Source: Streptomyces europaeiscabiei (GTDB lineage: Bacteria; Actinomycetota; Actinomycetes; Streptomycetales; Streptomycetaceae). Taken from it: a stretch of DNA of 64,000 nt. Under the pieces are notes generated by a model that did not search any database, had not been told where the DNA came from, and saw only the letters and a list, made by a program, of their open reading frames with translations. The position numbers were made by a program, and so were the translations under genes. Position 1 is the first letter of the stretch. Each line of letters starts with the position of its first letter. Location of the stretch: positions 7,816,001 through 7,880,000 of the forward strand of contig NZ_CP107841.1 in the NCBI RefSeq assembly GCF_036346855.1. Direction: 5' to 3'. This document shows, one piece after another, positions 41,211 through 51,013 of this stretch.

Positions 41211-44200
41211 TCAGTACACGTCCCGCACGTACCGCTTCTCCGTCGACAGTTGCTTCATGTACGCGGCGGCCTCGCCCTCGGTCATCCCGCCGTGTGTGAC
41301 CGCGATGTCCCGCAGGGCCCGGTCGACGTCCTTCGCCATGCGGGAGGCGTCGCCACAGACGTAGAAGCGGGCGCCGTCCTGGAGCCAGTGCCACAGCTCG
41401 GGGCCGTGCTCACGCATACGGTCCTGGACGTAGACCTTGGCGCGCTGGTCACGGGAGAAGGCGGTGTCCAGCCGGCTGAGCACGCCCGACCCCTGCAGGG
41501 CCGTCAGCTCCTCCTGGTAGTAGAAGTCCGTCGCCCGGTGCTGCTCCCCGAAGAACAGCCAGTTGGGAGCCCGGTGGCCGAGGGCACGCCGTTCCTGGAG
41601 GAACCCGACGAAGGGGGCGACGCCGGTGCCGGGGCCGACCATGATCATGGGTGTCACCGGGTCGGCCGGCGGCCGGAAGTGCGGTGAGCGCTGCACGAAG
41701 ACCGGTACTTCCAGTCCCGCCTCGCCGTCCGCGAGGAAGGGCGAGCAGACCCCACCGCGCGGGCGCCCGTGCAGGTTCTCGTACCGCACTACCGACACCG
41801 TCAGCGAGACGTGGTGCGGATCGACGAGCGGGCTCGACGAGATGGAGTACAGCCGGGGCTGGAGCCGTTTGAAGACGCCGGTCCATTCCTGTGCGGAGGC
41901 CCGTACGGCGAACTCGGTCACCACGTCGACGGCCTGCCGTCCCCACGACCACTGGGCCAGCCCGTCCTTGTTGTCCGGGCGCATCAGTTTCTTCAACTCC
42001 CGGTTGTCCCGCGTCCGTTCGGAGACGAAGCGGAGCAGGTCCGAGGTGATCCGGGTGACGTCGAGGTGCCGGTGCAGAGCCTCGGTGAAGGGGACTGCGC
42101 CGACTCCGTTGACCTCCACGGGAGTCGAGCCGTCCAGGCCGGTCACCGCCAGCCATTCCGCCACCAGACCACCGGAGTTGACCGGCCGCACGCCGAGCGC
42201 GTCGCCCGCCTCGTACGACAGACCCGTCCCGCTGGTGTCGAAGGTGAACCGGCGCACCTCCTTGCCCGCCCCGGGCAGGCTGAGCAGCCGGTTGCCGACC
42301 AGTCGGGCGGCGGCGGGCGCGGGCTTGGCGGAACGGGTGGGCGTGGGTGCGGAAGCGGGCGCGGACGCGGGCGCGGTGATCTGCGGGACGGTGGCGGGGG
42401 CGGTGCCGGTGAAGGCCTGCGGCTTCGTTCCCGGAGCCATGGGCTCACCGCCGCCCGCGTCCCTGTCCGTCTCCGTGCCGAGCGCCGTGATGACCTGTCC
42501 CAGCCAGGCGTCCGCCGACGGCTCGTAGTCCGGCTCGCAGTCCGTACGCGGGGCCAGGCGCACCGCGCCCAACTCGTCGAGCCGGGCGTCCAGTCGGCGG
42601 CCGTGTCCGCAGAAGTCGTCGTAGGAGGAGTCGCCGAAGGCCAGCACGGCGTAGCGCACACCGTCCAGGCGGGGGGCCTCCTGGTGGGACAGCGCGTCCC
42701 AGAACCCGGAGCCGTTGTCGGGCGCGTCGCCGTCCCCGAAGGTGCTGGTGATCAGCAACAGGTCCGCCCCGGTCGGCAGTCGCTCCGGTTCGGCCTCGTC
42801 CATCCCGACGAGCGTCGCCCGGTGTCCGGCGGCCCCGAGATGCTCGGCGGCCGCCACCGCGAACTCCTCGGCCGTCCCGGTCTGCGAGGCCCAGAGCACC
42901 ACGACCTCACGCCCGGCGGGCCCGGCGGTGGCGGGTGCCGGGCTCGGGGCCGCCGAGCGCGAGTACATCCCGGCGAGCACCCCGTTCACCCACATCGCGT
43001 GCTCGGGGCTGAACGGAGCGTCCGCCGGCAGCACGGGCACCCCCCGCACCCCGGAGCCGAGCCCGGCGAGGAAGCCGGTGAGGTACTGACGCTCCTGGGC
43101 GGACAGGACGGGTGGGGGAGAGGGTTCGAGACCGAACGGGTTGGCAGCGGGGGTGACAGCTGTCGGCACGGTCACCGTCGCGGGCACGAGCGCCTCGGTG
43201 GGCCTGGTCTCGACCGGTGTCGGTACCGGAACCTCCACCGGCGCCGACACCCGTACCGGCGCCGCCACCTTCGCCAGCGACACCGCGCACACCTTCAACT
43301 CCGGCTGGAACGACAGCGGATCCACCGCGTCGCTCGTCACCGCGTTGATGCTCAGATACTCGCCGAACAGGTCGTTCCAGTGGAACGGCGCGAACACGCA
43401 CCCGGGCATCACCCGGTCCGACACCACCGCCGGGAGCACGGCACGCCCCCGCCGCGACGCGACCTCCACGGAGTCCCCGTCCTGGACGCCCAGTTCACGC
43501 GCGTCCTGCGGATGCACCTCCACGAACGGCCCGGGGTTCAGCTTGTTGAGCTTGGCGACCCTGCCCGTCTTCGTCAGGGTGTGCCACTGGTGCTGCAACC
43601 GCCCGGTGTTGAGCACGAACGGATAGTCGTCGTCCGGCATCTCCGCGGCCGGCATGTGCGGCCGGGCATGGAACACGGCCCGCCCACTGGCGGTGGGGAA
43701 GACGAGCCCCCCGTCCGCCCCGGCATCGGCGTAGCGGATCGGATTCCGTGCAGGCCCGTCCTCCGAGGTCGCCGGCCACTGCACCGAGCCCGACCGCAGC
43801 CGCTCGTAGCTCACGCCCCGCAGGTCCCACCCGGTCTTCGGGTTCCACGCCCGCTTGATCTCCTCGAAGACCTGCTCGGCGCTGTCGTACGAGAACCCCT
43901 TCTCGAACCCCATCTCCCGTGCGACGGCCGCGATGATCCGCCAGTCGGCCATGGCCTCGCCCGGCGGATCGGCGGCGGGGGCCGCGAGCGTCAGATTCCG
44001 CTCGCTGTTGATGAGGACCCCCTCGGACTCGGTCCACAAGGCACCCGGCAGGACGACATCGGCGTACGCGTTGGTCTCCGTGTCGGCGAAGACGTCCTGC
44101 GTGACGACGAACTCGGCGGCCTCGAGACCCTCGATCACGGTCTTCCGGTTGGCGACCGAGGCGACCGGGTTGGTGCAGATGATCCAGCAGGCCTTGATCT

Positions 44201-45476
44201 CCCCGTCGGCCATCTTCTGGAACATCTCGACCGTGCCCTTGCCGACCCCGTCCTTGCGCAGGCTGTCCGGGGCCAGCTCCCACAGCTCTTCGACGAACGC
44301 CCGCTCCTCGTCCACGAGCACGGACCGCTGGCCGGGGAGCCCGGGCCCCATGTAGCCCATCTCGCGACCGCCCATGGCGTTGGGCTGACCGGTGAGCGAG
44401 AACGGGCCGCTGCCCGGACGGCAGATCGCGCCGGTCGCCAGATGCAGATTGACGAGCGCGTTGGTGTTCCAGGTGCCGTGCGTGGACTGGTTGAGCCCCA
44501 TGGTCCAGCAGCTCGTCCACTCGGCGGCCTCGCCGATGAGCCGTGCGGCCTCGCGGATGTCGTCCGCCGGGATACCGGTGATCCCGGCGACCGTGTCCGG
44601 CGCGTACTCGGCGAGGAAGTCGGGCATCGCCTCCCAGCCCTCGGTGTGGGCGGCGATGAAGACCGGGTCCGTGTGCCCGTCCGTGTGCAGCAGATGGAGA
44701 AGCCCGTTGAGCAGGGCCAGGTCCGTGCCCGGACGTATCTGCAGGAACAGATCGGCCTTCTCGGCCGTCGCCGTGCGACGCGGGTCGACGACGATCAGCT
44801 TCGCGCCCGCCTTGACCCGGTCCATCATCCGCAGGAACAGGATCGGGTGGCAGTCCGCCATGTTCGAGCCGATGACGAGGAAGACGTCCGCCTTGTCGAG
44901 ATCGTCGTACGAGCCGGGCGGCCCGTCGGCGCCCAGCGACAGCTTGTAGCCCGTGCCGGCGCTCGCCATGCACAGTCGGGAGTTCGACTCGATCTGGTTG
45001 GTGCGGATGAATCCCTTGGCGAGCTTGTTCGCCAGGTACTGGGCTTCGAGGCTCATCTGGCCGGAGACGTAGAACGCGAACGCGTCGGGTCCGTGCTCGT
45101 CGATGATCGCGCGCAGCCGCCGGGCGGTCTCGGCGATCGCGTCGGACACCTGCGCGGGGACCGGCTCGTCGCCCCGGTCGGCCCGTACGAGGGCGGTGCT
45201 GAGGCGGCCGGGCGCGGCCAGCATGTCGGCCGTGGTCGCGCCCTTGGTGCAGAGGCGGCCGAAGTTCGCCGGGTGGGACTTGTCGCCCGTCGCCCTCAGT
45301 ACCGTGCGCCTGCCGTCGGGACCCATCCCGACGTCCAGGAGCATGCCGCAGCCGACACCGCAGTACGAGCACACGGTCCGCACCTGGGTCGTGGTGCTCT
45401 GCGGGCCCTGTGCGGCCACGGGCGGCCCCTCTCTGTCGGCGTCCGGGGTGTCCGGTCGGTCGTCCGGCCGGTCCAC
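41211..45476 (-). CDS. Assimilatory nitrate reductase fused to a CysJ-type flavoprotein reductase
   Basis: This 1421-residue fusion has two halves. Residues ~30-725 are a NasC/NapA-type molybdopterin oxidoreductase with an N-terminal [4Fe-4S] motif (CSYCGVGC near 36) and a dinucleotide-binding domain ([10 protein letters not shown] near 640). Residues ~860-1421 resemble the sulfite-reductase flavoprotein: flavodoxin ([11 protein letters not shown] near 868), FAD-binding RLYSISSSP near 1225, and NADP domain [12 protein letters not shown] near 1292, ending in the typical DVY. One polypeptide could thus pass electrons from NADPH through FMN/FAD and Fe-S to molybdenum and reduce nitrate to nitrite. 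A possible GlnR box lies at 45608-45623. Confidence 0.93.
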   Translation of the reverse strand: MDRPDDRPDTPDADREGPPVAAQGPQSTTTQVRTVCSYCGVGCGMLLDVGMGPDGRRTVLRATGDKSHPANFGRLCTKGATTADMLAAPGRLSTALVRADRGDEPVPAQVSDAIAETARRLRAIIDEHGPDAFAFYVSGQMSLEAQYLANKLAKGFIRTNQIESNSRLCMASAGTGYKLSLGADGPPGSYDDLDKADVFLVIGSNMADCHPILFLRMMDRVKAGAKLIVVDPRRTATAEKADLFLQIRPGTDLALLNGLLHLLHTDGHTDPVFIAAHTEGWEAMPDFLAEYAPDTVAGITGIPADDIREAARLIGEAAEWTSCWTMGLNQSTHGTWNTNALVNLHLATGAICRPGSGPFSLTGQPNAMGGREMGYMGPGLPGQRSVLVDEERAFVEELWELAPDSLRKDGVGKGTVEMFQKMADGEIKACWIICTNPVASVANRKTVIEGLEAAEFVVTQDVFADTETNAYADVVLPGALWTESEGVLINSERNLTLAAPAADPPGEAMADWRIIAAVAREMGFEKGFSYDSAEQVFEEIKRAWNPKTGWDLRGVSYERLRSGSVQWPATSEDGPARNPIRYADAGADGGLVFPTASGRAVFHARPHMPAAEMPDDDYPFVLNTGRLQHQWHTLTKTGRVAKLNKLNPGPFVEVHPQDARELGVQDGDSVEVASRRGRAVLPAVVSDRVMPGCVFAPFHWNDLFGEYLSINAVTSDAVDPLSFQPELKVCAVSLAKVAAPVRVSAPVEVPVPTPVETRPTEALVPATVTVPTAVTPAANPFGLEPSPPPVLSAQERQYLTGFLAGLGSGVRGVPVLPADAPFSPEHAMWVNGVLAGMYSRSAAPSPAPATAGPAGREVVVLWASQTGTAEEFAVAAAEHLGAAGHRATLVGMDEAEPERLPTGADLLLITSTFGDGDAPDNGSGFWDALSHQEAPRLDGVRYAVLAFGDSSYDDFCGHGRRLDARLDELGAVRLAPRTDCEPDYEPSADAWLGQVITALGTETDRDAGGGEPMAPGTKPQAFTGTAPATVPQITAPASAPASAPTPTRSAKPAPAAARLVGNRLLSLPGAGKEVRRFTFDTSGTGLSYEAGDALGVRPVNSGGLVAEWLAVTGLDGSTPVEVNGVGAVPFTEALHRHLDVTRITSDLLRFVSERTRDNRELKKLMRPDNKDGLAQWSWGRQAVDVVTEFAVRASAQEWTGVFKRLQPRLYSISSSPLVDPHHVSLTVSVVRYENLHGRPRGGVCSPFLADGEAGLEVPVFVQRSPHFRPPADPVTPMIMVGPGTGVAPFVGFLQERRALGHRAPNWLFFGEQHRATDFYYQEELTALQGSGVLSRLDTAFSRDQRAKVYVQDRMREHGPELWHWLQDGARFYVCGDASRMAKDVDRALRDIAVTHGGMTEGEAAAYMKQLSTEKRYVRDVY

Positions 45477-45803
45477 CGGTCGCTGTCCGGCACGGCGGCC
45501 GGTTGCCTGTCCGGCGCGGCGTCCGGTTGGTGTCTGGTACGGCGGCCGGTCGGCTTCCGCTCAGCTTCCGGGACACGGCCCGGCAGCTTCGATCGTACGA
45601 ATTGCCCGTTACGCCTGTGTCACATGACCTGATCATGAGGCGTTACGCCCGCCACACACGGCCGCGCAAGGGGCTGTGAGGGCGTGTTCCGGCCGTTGTC
45701 GCGGAAGGAGGTGTCGCGGTCCGTGTCGCTGTTGGGCCGAACGGGTGACCATGCGTAAGAATTGGCTGATGCAGTCATTCAGTGCGAGCCAGGGGGAAGG
45801 CCG
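45477..45803. other. Divergent intergenic region between nitrate reductase and SepF-like genes
   Basis: No gene. It holds short CGGCCGGT repeats at about 45,455-45,555 and the possible GlnR site annotated separately. It must contain the divergent promoters. Confidence 0.6.
45608..45623 (-). promoter_or_regulatory. Possible GlnR-binding site
   Basis: On the minus strand the sequence GTGAC-6 nt-GTAAC matches half of the GlnR consensus (gTnAC-n6-GaAAC), about 130 nt upstream of the nitrate reductase start. The second half is poorly conserved. GlnR control of nas genes is established in Streptomyces; the individual site is tentative. Confidence 0.4.
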
Positions 45804-46202
45804 GTGAACAGGGTGAACAGCCACGATGTCACCGACGAACAGTGGGAGGGGCTCGCCCAGGTCGTGCCGTTGCGGGGCCGGGACGCCTGGCCGTCGGCGG
45901 TCGGCCACCGGACCATACCGGAAGCCGAGACCGAGGCCCGGCGCCGCTTCGTGGTGCTGCGCGTCAACGTCTTCGCGGACGCCCGTGACGTGGCAGAGAC
46001 GCTGATGGCGGGCATTCCGGTGCTGCTGGACCTGTCGGGTGCGGAGACCGATACCGCCAAGCGCGTGCTGGATTTCAGCACGGGGGTTGTTTTCGGCCTC
46101 GCCAGCGGAATGCACCGGGTCGACCGGAACGTGTTCCTTCTCACGCCGCGCGGAACCGAGGTGCGTGGGCTGATGGAAGGCGCCGGGGTTCCCGGGATGT
46201 GA
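45804..46202 (+). CDS. SepF-family protein (paralogue of the FtsZ-associated cell-division protein)
   Basis: This 132-residue protein contains the SepF core: VVLRVNVFADARDVAETLMAG is represented by RVNVFADARDVAE near residue 52, followed by PVLLDLSGAETDTAKRVLDF near 75 and FGLASGMHRV near 103, ending FLLTPRG. The N-terminal membrane-targeting helix and linker of classical SepF are absent or very short, so it is more like the SepF-like (Sfl) paralogues that affect division in Streptomyces. RBS AGGGGGAAGG precedes GTG 45804. The last 42 nt are partly duplicated downstream at 46397-46436. Confidence 0.85.
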   Translation: MNRVNSHDVTDEQWEGLAQVVPLRGRDAWPSAVGHRTIPEAETEARRRFVVLRVNVFADARDVAETLMAGIPVLLDLSGAETDTAKRVLDFSTGVVFGLASGMHRVDRNVFLLTPRGTEVRGLMEGAGVPGM

Positions 46203-46736
46203 CGCGGGGTGCCGGGTCCCTGGGGTGTGACGCGGGGCGTCGGGAGTGCGGAGAGGCGGCGCGGGGTGCCGCGGCTGAGCAGGGCGGCGCCCGCTGCGAA
46301 GCCCTGCCGCCTCGTGCGGAGCCGTTTGTGCCTTGAGTGGAGCCTGCCGTCTGGTCCGGGGCGCGCTCGCGTTCGTTTCAAGGTGCTCCCGATCGGTGCG
46401 TGGGCTGATGGAAGGCGCCGGGGTCCCCGGGTGAGACGCGGCCGTCGGGGCCGGGGGGCCGGGGGGCCGGGATCGGGGGGCGATGAGAGTGGCGCCCGCG
46501 GGCGCGCACTGCCCCCTGCGGAATCCTTTGGATCTCGCGCGGAGCCCTCCACGTCGTCCCGGGGCGCTCGCGGTCGGTCCTCGGCGCTCGCGATCAGTCC
46601 CTGGCGCTCCCCGTCTGTCCAGGGCGCTCCCGATCGGTGCGGGGCGCCCTCGCCCTGTCCAGGGCGCTCCCTCGATCGTAGGAAGATCGTCTGGGCGGAA
46701 CGGTTCGCCTGACAGGTGGGCCCCTACTGTCCGCAT
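46203..46736. other. Repeat-rich intergenic region
   Basis: No gene. It contains a second copy (46397-46436) of the last ~42 nt of the SepF-like gene, duplicated TGTGACGCGGGG units at about 46,198 and 46,226, and a six-copy 20-bp tandem array at 46561-46680. Confidence 0.75.
46561..46680. repeat. Six 20-bp tandem units
   Basis: Units start at 46561, 46581, 46601, 46621, 46641 and 46661, each containing a variant of GGCGCTC followed by GATCGGT-like bases (for example AGGGCGCTCCCGATCGGTGC). Period is exactly 20 bp. Similar units are scattered at 46,360-46,400. Confidence 0.9.
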
Positions 46737-47912
46737 ATGACCGTGTCATCCCTGTCGCCGAAGCTGCCCGGCGCGGACGCCGGAGCGCGTCCGGAACGGC
46801 CGAGCGTCACCGAGCTGCGGCTCTCCGCCTTCGCCGGGCACCGGGGTGCCTTCCTCCCGCTGGGTCCGCTGACCCTCCTCGCGGGGCGCAGTGGCAGCGG
46901 CAAGACCACCGCGCTCCGGGCGTACGAGGCGCTGGCGAGACTCGGCGGCGGCGCCCACCTCGACGAGGCCTTCCCCGACCCGCGCGGCTGCGTCCCCGAA
47001 CGGGCCCGCCCCGACGCCCAACGGCGGCGCGGCTTCCGCATCGGCTGCACGGCCGACGGTCCCGAAGGGCCCGTACACCTCGATGTCGCCGTGCAGGCCG
47101 AGCCCGAACTCCGCATCGTGGGCGAGCGGTTGACGTCCGGCGGACTCACCCTGCTGCAGACGGCGCTCGTCGACCCGGGCCGCCCCGTCGTCCAGGCCTC
47201 CTGGCACACGGCCGGCACGTCCCCGGTCACCCGTGGCCCACTGCCCGACGACCGCCTCGGCACCGCGCTGCTCCCGCTGCGGGTCGCCGGCAAGACGGAC
47301 GGCCAGCGTCGGGTCCTCGCCGCCGCCGAGCAGATGGTGGTCGCCCTCCGCTCGGTCTACGCCTGCGATCCGCGCCCCGGCCGGATGCGCGCCGCCGTGC
47401 CGCTCGGCTCCGGACGGCTGCTCCGGGGCTGCGACAACCTCGCCGACGTGCTGTGGCGTACGCGGACGGAGTGCGGCCGACGCCACGCGCTGCTCGTCGG
47501 GGCCGTTCGCGACGGCTGTGCGGGACCGGTCCTCGATCTGGTGGCCGAGCCGCTGCGCGACGGCGCGGTACGGGCGGTGCTGGACCGGGGCGACGGGGTG
47601 CGGACGGCCCTGGGCCTGCTCGGGGACGGGGAGCTGAGGTATCTGGCGCTGGCCCTCGTGCTGTTCACCGGCCCCGGGGTGCTGGAGGTCGACCCGGTCG
47701 CGGAGGTGCCCGCGGCACTACAGACGCTCACGGTCCTCGCCGACGGCTTCGACCGGGCCCTCGACCCGAGGCAGGCCCTGGAACTGGTGAGGCTGGCGGC
47801 CCGGATGTGCGAGCGCGGCCACATCCGGCTGGTCGGCGCGGTGAGCGACGCCTCCTGGGTCGCCGGGGTGGCGGGGGCGACGGTGGTAGACCTGAACCGT
47901 GAAAGATCCTGA
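46737..47912 (+). CDS. P-loop ATPase of the AAA/RecF-SMC-like type
   Basis: This 391-residue protein has Walker A LLAGRSGSGKTTALRAYE near residue 46 and an SMC/RecF-like layout in which the ATP-binding halves frame a central region. LRYLALALVLFTGPGVLEVD near 302 and LADGFDRAL near 330 replace the usual Walker B/signature spacing. It resembles the ATP-binding proteins found beside MazG-type hydrolases in Streptomyces. No DNA-binding domain is evident. It overlaps the next gene by 14 nt, so the two are co-translated. Its specific function is unknown. Confidence 0.75.
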   Translation: MTVSSLSPKLPGADAGARPERPSVTELRLSAFAGHRGAFLPLGPLTLLAGRSGSGKTTALRAYEALARLGGGAHLDEAFPDPRGCVPERARPDAQRRRGFRIGCTADGPEGPVHLDVAVQAEPELRIVGERLTSGGLTLLQTALVDPGRPVVQASWHTAGTSPVTRGPLPDDRLGTALLPLRVAGKTDGQRRVLAAAEQMVVALRSVYACDPRPGRMRAAVPLGSGRLLRGCDNLADVLWRTRTECGRRHALLVGAVRDGCAGPVLDLVAEPLRDGAVRAVLDRGDGVRTALGLLGDGELRYLALALVLFTGPGVLEVDPVAEVPAALQTLTVLADGFDRALDPRQALELVRLAARMCERGHIRLVGAVSDASWVAGVAGATVVDLNRERS

Positions 47913-48273
47913 ACCCGCGCGGGAGTCCGCGCGAGAACCCGTGCGCGAGCTCGACGTGGCGACCCTGCAGCGGCGGCTCGCCGAGTTCTCTGCCGCCCGC
48001 GACTGGCGGCGGTACCACACGCCGAAGAACCTGGTCTCCGCGCTGAGCGTGGAGGCGTCCGAACTCGTCGAGATCTTCCAGTGGTTGACGCCCGACGAGT
48101 CCGCACGCGTGATGGCGGACCCCGAGACCGCCCATCGCGTCACGGACGAAGTCGCCGACGTGCTCGCCTACTTGCTCCAGCTGTGCGAGGTGCTGGGCAT
48201 CGACCCACTGTCAGCCCTGGATGCGAAGATCGACCGCAACGAACGGAGATTTCCGGCGCGCGAGAAGCCCTGA
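47899..48273 (+). CDS. MazG-like nucleotide pyrophosphohydrolase (RS21-C6/dCTPase type)
   Basis: This 124-residue protein matches single-domain MazG-like hydrolases: HTPKNLVSALSVEASELVEIFQW near residue 33, shown here by ALSVEASELVEIFQW, and DEVADVLAYLLQLCEVLGID near 82. The ExxE and DxxD pairs coordinate Mg. These enzymes hydrolyse non-canonical or excess nucleoside triphosphates to monophosphates. It starts at GTG 47899 inside the end of the ATPase gene. Confidence 0.87.
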   Translation: MKDPEPARESAREPVRELDVATLQRRLAEFSAARDWRRYHTPKNLVSALSVEASELVEIFQWLTPDESARVMADPETAHRVTDEVADVLAYLLQLCEVLGIDPLSALDAKIDRNERRFPAREKP

Positions 48274-48327
48274 CGGTGTTGGGCGGTGATCGCGTCACCC
48301 GATTCGTCACTCTCCGGAGTCACGGAG

Positions 48328-48354
48328 TTGTTCACAGTCGACTTGTTATCCACA
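48328..48354 (+). promoter_or_regulatory. Two DnaA-box-like 9-mers
   Basis: TTGTTCACA (48328-48336) and TTATCCACA (48346-48354) lie in the same orientation, 18 bp apart. The second is the canonical DnaA box; the first differs by one base from the Streptomyces consensus TTGTCCACA. They lie in the 192-nt gap before the 48466 gene. This is far too small for an origin, but it could be a DnaA-controlled promoter or titration site. Confidence 0.5.
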
Positions 48355-48465
48355 GATTTCAGGCTTCCTCTGGCTTTCCGTCTCAGTGACCCTCACTGTG
48401 GGTAATGAACAGGCAGGAGTTCGGGCGGACGTGCGAGAGCGCGTCGGGACAGTCGGGGGCAGCGC

Positions 48466-48942
48466 ATGGATGCGGTGCGGCTCATCTTGGCGAGCAGGCG
48501 TGCACTGGCGGGCAGCGTCGAGGGGCCTCAGCTCATGGCGGAGGCATGGCAGTCCTATGCCCTCGCCCAGGCGATCGGCAGCCGTCTCGCGGTCTCGGGA
48601 CCCCCCGAACTGCGCGGCGAGGCACTGGGGTTGACCGAGTTGGCCGGCAGCGGCTGCGGCATACTCGGCGCCCCGATGCTCGGCGTGGGAGATTTACGCG
48701 CCGCCCAGCTCACCGAGTTGGGCGACGCCCACGAGTCGCTGCTGAGGCTCGGGGGCCTGCTGGGGGAGGTCGGTATAGCGCTCGTGGGGCTGGCGAGTGG
48801 GGCGGACGACGAGGCGACCTACTGGCAGTGCATGGAAGCGATCGACGCGGCGGACGAGGCCCGTGACCGCGTCCTGGAGATGCTGCGACGTCTGGCGGTG
48901 AGAGACCAGGTCCTGTCGGAGAGAGACGCGGCGGCGGGGTGA
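48466..48942 (+). CDS. Conserved Streptomyces protein (DUF6099-like)
   Basis: This 158-residue, mainly alpha-helical protein has the pattern of a short family I associate with DUF6099: MDAVRLILASRRALAGS at the start, EAWQSYALAQAIGSRLAV near residue 27, then GPPELRGEALGL. The C-terminus is amphipathic (EARDRVLEMLRRLAVR). No catalytic motif or membrane segment is visible. A Leu TTA codon at 48694-48696 makes it a candidate bldA target. Two DnaA-box-like sites lie upstream. Function is unknown, and the family name is from memory. Confidence 0.65.
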   Translation: MDAVRLILASRRALAGSVEGPQLMAEAWQSYALAQAIGSRLAVSGPPELRGEALGLTELAGSGCGILGAPMLGVGDLRAAQLTELGDAHESLLRLGGLLGEVGIALVGLASGADDEATYWQCMEAIDAADEARDRVLEMLRRLAVRDQVLSERDAAAG

Positions 48943-48959
48943 GCGATTCGGCTGCGGGG

Positions 48960-49170
48960 TGGGTGCGGTGCTGCCCGGTTTCACCGCCCCCTGAAAACCA
49001 GGGAGCACCCCTGGTTCTCAGGGGCGCGGGGAACTGCGCCACAAGCCCCCACCCGCCCCGCACCCGCCCCACAACCGCACAACCCTTCCTCACTTCCTCA
49101 CTTCCTCACAGGGGGTCGAAGGGGCACAGCCCCGGGGAGCGGGACGGGTAGGGGCGGCGGGGGCGAGAAG
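48960..49170. repeat. Streptomyces intergenic repeat, copy 1
   Basis: GGGGCGCGGGGAACTGCGC at 49021-49039, followed by CACAAGCCCCCAC, matches the second copy at 61550-61581. Both are followed by GGGGTCGAAGGGGC and a G-rich GGTAGGGGC segment. The composite is a familiar dispersed intergenic element in Streptomyces genomes. No gene lies here. Confidence 0.7.
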
Positions 49171-49252
49171 AATTCCGGCGGCACCCGGGGAACATGGCGA
49201 ACGCCCGGCCGCGAGAGAGGACCGGGCGCCGGGCTTCACGGCTCGGGCAGGG

Positions 49253-49420
49253 TCAGACCGTGTCGCTCTCCTCCGAGGCAGCGGCCCGCGGCACCGACAG
49301 ATCCGCGTCGAGCTGGGACAGGTCCGCGTTCAGGGCAGCCATCAGCTCCTCCATCTGCTGGAGCAGACCCTTCGGCTGCGCAGGCACGGCTGCCTGCTCC
49401 GGCACGGCTTCCTGGGACAT
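49253..49420 (-). CDS. Small 55-residue peptide of unknown function
   Basis: An ATG at 49420 with a near-ideal RBS (GAGGAGG, 8 nt upstream) opens 55 codons. After a Gln/Ala/Pro/Glu-rich start comes an amphipathic helical segment (LLQQMEELMAALNADLSQLD), then a short acidic tail. There is no Cys, no signal peptide and no transmembrane segment. It is divergent from the F420-type oxidoreductase gene 239 nt away. It could be a regulatory micro-protein; nothing shows that it is a peptide precursor. Confidence 0.65.
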   Translation of the reverse strand: MSQEAVPEQAAVPAQPKGLLQQMEELMAALNADLSQLDADLSVPRAAASEESDTV

Positions 49421-49659
49421 GTGACGGCCTCCTCGGCCCTCGCCCCCCGAGGGGGCACGTGTGCAGGCGTCCCGGCAGCGGCCGCCGGCGACGGGTGCCG
49501 GGCGGTCCGGCTCCCCCCGAGCAACGATCACCGTTCCCGCCGGTCACTGGCCCGAGCCCGCCCCATGCGCCGGATTGACGGAATTTCACCCGACCGTGGC
49601 CGCGCGGCACGGCCGGGACCAGTGCCGTCGACCGAGGGCCGAGCATGCAGGATGGAGCC

Positions 49660-50583
49660 ATGGATCTTCGCATCTTCACCGAGCCCCAGCAGGGGGCGAC
49701 CTACGACACCCTCCTCACCGTCGCCAAGGCCACCGAGGACCTCGGCTTCGACGCTTTCTTCCGCTCCGACCATTACCTCAGCATGGGCTCGGCGGACGGT
49801 CTGCCCGGCCCCACCGACGCCTGGATCACCCTGGCCGGACTCGCCCGCGAGACCAAGCGCATCCGCCTGGGCACCCTGATGACTGCAGGAACCTTCCGCC
49901 TGCCCGGCGTGCTCGCCATCCAGGTCGCCCAGATCGACCAGATGTCCGGCGGCCGTATCGAACTCGGTCTCGGTGCGGGCTGGTTCGAGGAAGAACACAA
50001 GGCCTACGGCATTCCCTTCCCCAAGGAGAAGTTCGGCCGTCTGGAGGAGCAACTGGCCATCGTCACCGGCCTGTGGGCCACCGAGGTCGGCAAGACGTTC
50101 TCGTACGACGGCACCCATTACCAGTTGACCGACTCGCCTGCCCTGCCCAAGCCGGCGCAGGCCAAGGTGCCGGTCCTCATCGGCGGCCACGGCGCGAGCC
50201 GCACCCCGAGGCTCGCCGCGCGGTACGCCGACGAGTTCAACATGCCGTTCGCCTCGGTCGAGGACAGCGAGCGCCAGTTCGGCCGGGTCCGCAAGGCCGC
50301 CGAGGAGGCCGGCCGCAAGGGCGACGACCTCGTGTACTCGAACGCCCTGGTCGTCTGCGTGGGCAAGGACGACGCCGAGGTCGCCCGCCGTGCCGCCACG
50401 ATCGGCCGCGAGGTCGACGAGCTCAAGGCCAACGGCCTCGCCGGCTCCCCGGCCGAGGTCGTCGACAAGATCGCCCGCTACCAGGCCATCGGCTCCGAGC
50501 GCGTCTACCTGCAGATCCTCGACCTCGACGATCTGGACCACCTTGAGCTGATCTCCGCCCAGGTGCAGTCCCAGCTGTCGTAG
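49660..50583 (+). CDS. LLM-class (F420- or FMN-dependent) oxidoreductase
   Basis: This 307-residue protein is a luciferase-like monooxygenase-fold TIM barrel: SDHYLSMG near residue 34, RIRLGTLMTAGTFRLPG near 67, GRIELGLGAGWFEEEH near 98 and [21 protein letters not shown] near 172. The GAGW and GG-loop residues are typical of F420-dependent members in actinobacteria. Start 49660 has GGAG ahead; an in-frame ATG at 49645 is possible. The substrate cannot be inferred. A hairpin follows its stop. Confidence 0.88.
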   Translation: MDLRIFTEPQQGATYDTLLTVAKATEDLGFDAFFRSDHYLSMGSADGLPGPTDAWITLAGLARETKRIRLGTLMTAGTFRLPGVLAIQVAQIDQMSGGRIELGLGAGWFEEEHKAYGIPFPKEKFGRLEEQLAIVTGLWATEVGKTFSYDGTHYQLTDSPALPKPAQAKVPVLIGGHGASRTPRLAARYADEFNMPFASVEDSERQFGRVRKAAEEAGRKGDDLVYSNALVVCVGKDDAEVARRAATIGREVDELKANGLAGSPAEVVDKIARYQAIGSERVYLQILDLDDLDHLELISAQVQSQLS

Positions 50584-50593
50584 CGGGGCCCCC

Positions 50594-50623
50594 GGCCCCG
50601 CGTCCCGCAAAGGGCGCGGGGCC
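50594..50623 (+). terminator. Hairpin after the LLM oxidoreductase
   Basis: GGCCCCGCG/CGCGGGGCC (50594-50602, 50615-50623) with a 12-nt loop, 11 nt after the stop. Confidence 0.7.
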
Positions 50624-51013
50624 GCGCCGGCCCGTGGCTGCTCCGCATGGGCGTGAGCAACCACGCACGGTCCGCCGCCGACCCACGGGGGCGGCTACCG
50701 GGCCCAGCCGAAGAGTTCCCACAGCCATGGGTTGCCCTCGAAGAGCGGGGACGGGCCGTGGCTCAGGCGATGTGCGGGTGGTCCTACGGTCGGGTGAGGG
50801 GGTGTCGGGACGAGGTTCCGGGGACAGCCGGACGCGCGTGGGGGCGCGCGGTGGCGTGCGGAAAAAGCCTGAGTGCGGTCCAAGCCTTCCCTGTACGTTG
50901 GGGGCGCGCGCCGAAACGGGACGATGCGCAGGTATCCGCAGTTCAGGCGCCTTCTCCTCGAACTCGCTCACCCGCACCAGACACCCACCACACCCACCAC
51001 GAGGCACCCCACC
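50624..51013. other. Intergenic region upstream of the broken hen1 gene
   Basis: No complete gene or clear promoter motif is seen. It should hold the original hen1 promoter, now cut off from the intact gene by the inserted element. Confidence 0.6.

Noticed and set aside
41769..45632. A 1287-codon plus-strand frame opposite the nitrate reductase
   Set aside because: The minus-strand gene has complete Fe-S, molybdopterin, FMN, FAD and NADP motifs; the plus frame is its shadow.
46561..46680. CRISPR array
   Set aside because: The 20-bp units are directly contiguous with no spacers, and there are no cas genes.
48328..48354. Replication origin
   Set aside because: Only two DnaA-like boxes in ~190 nt; Streptomyces oriC has many boxes next to dnaA and dnaN, none of which are here.
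49253..49420. RiPP precursor peptide
   Set aside because: No Cys, no recognisable core and no maturase nearby; the LLM oxidoreductase alone is not evidence for a RiPP.
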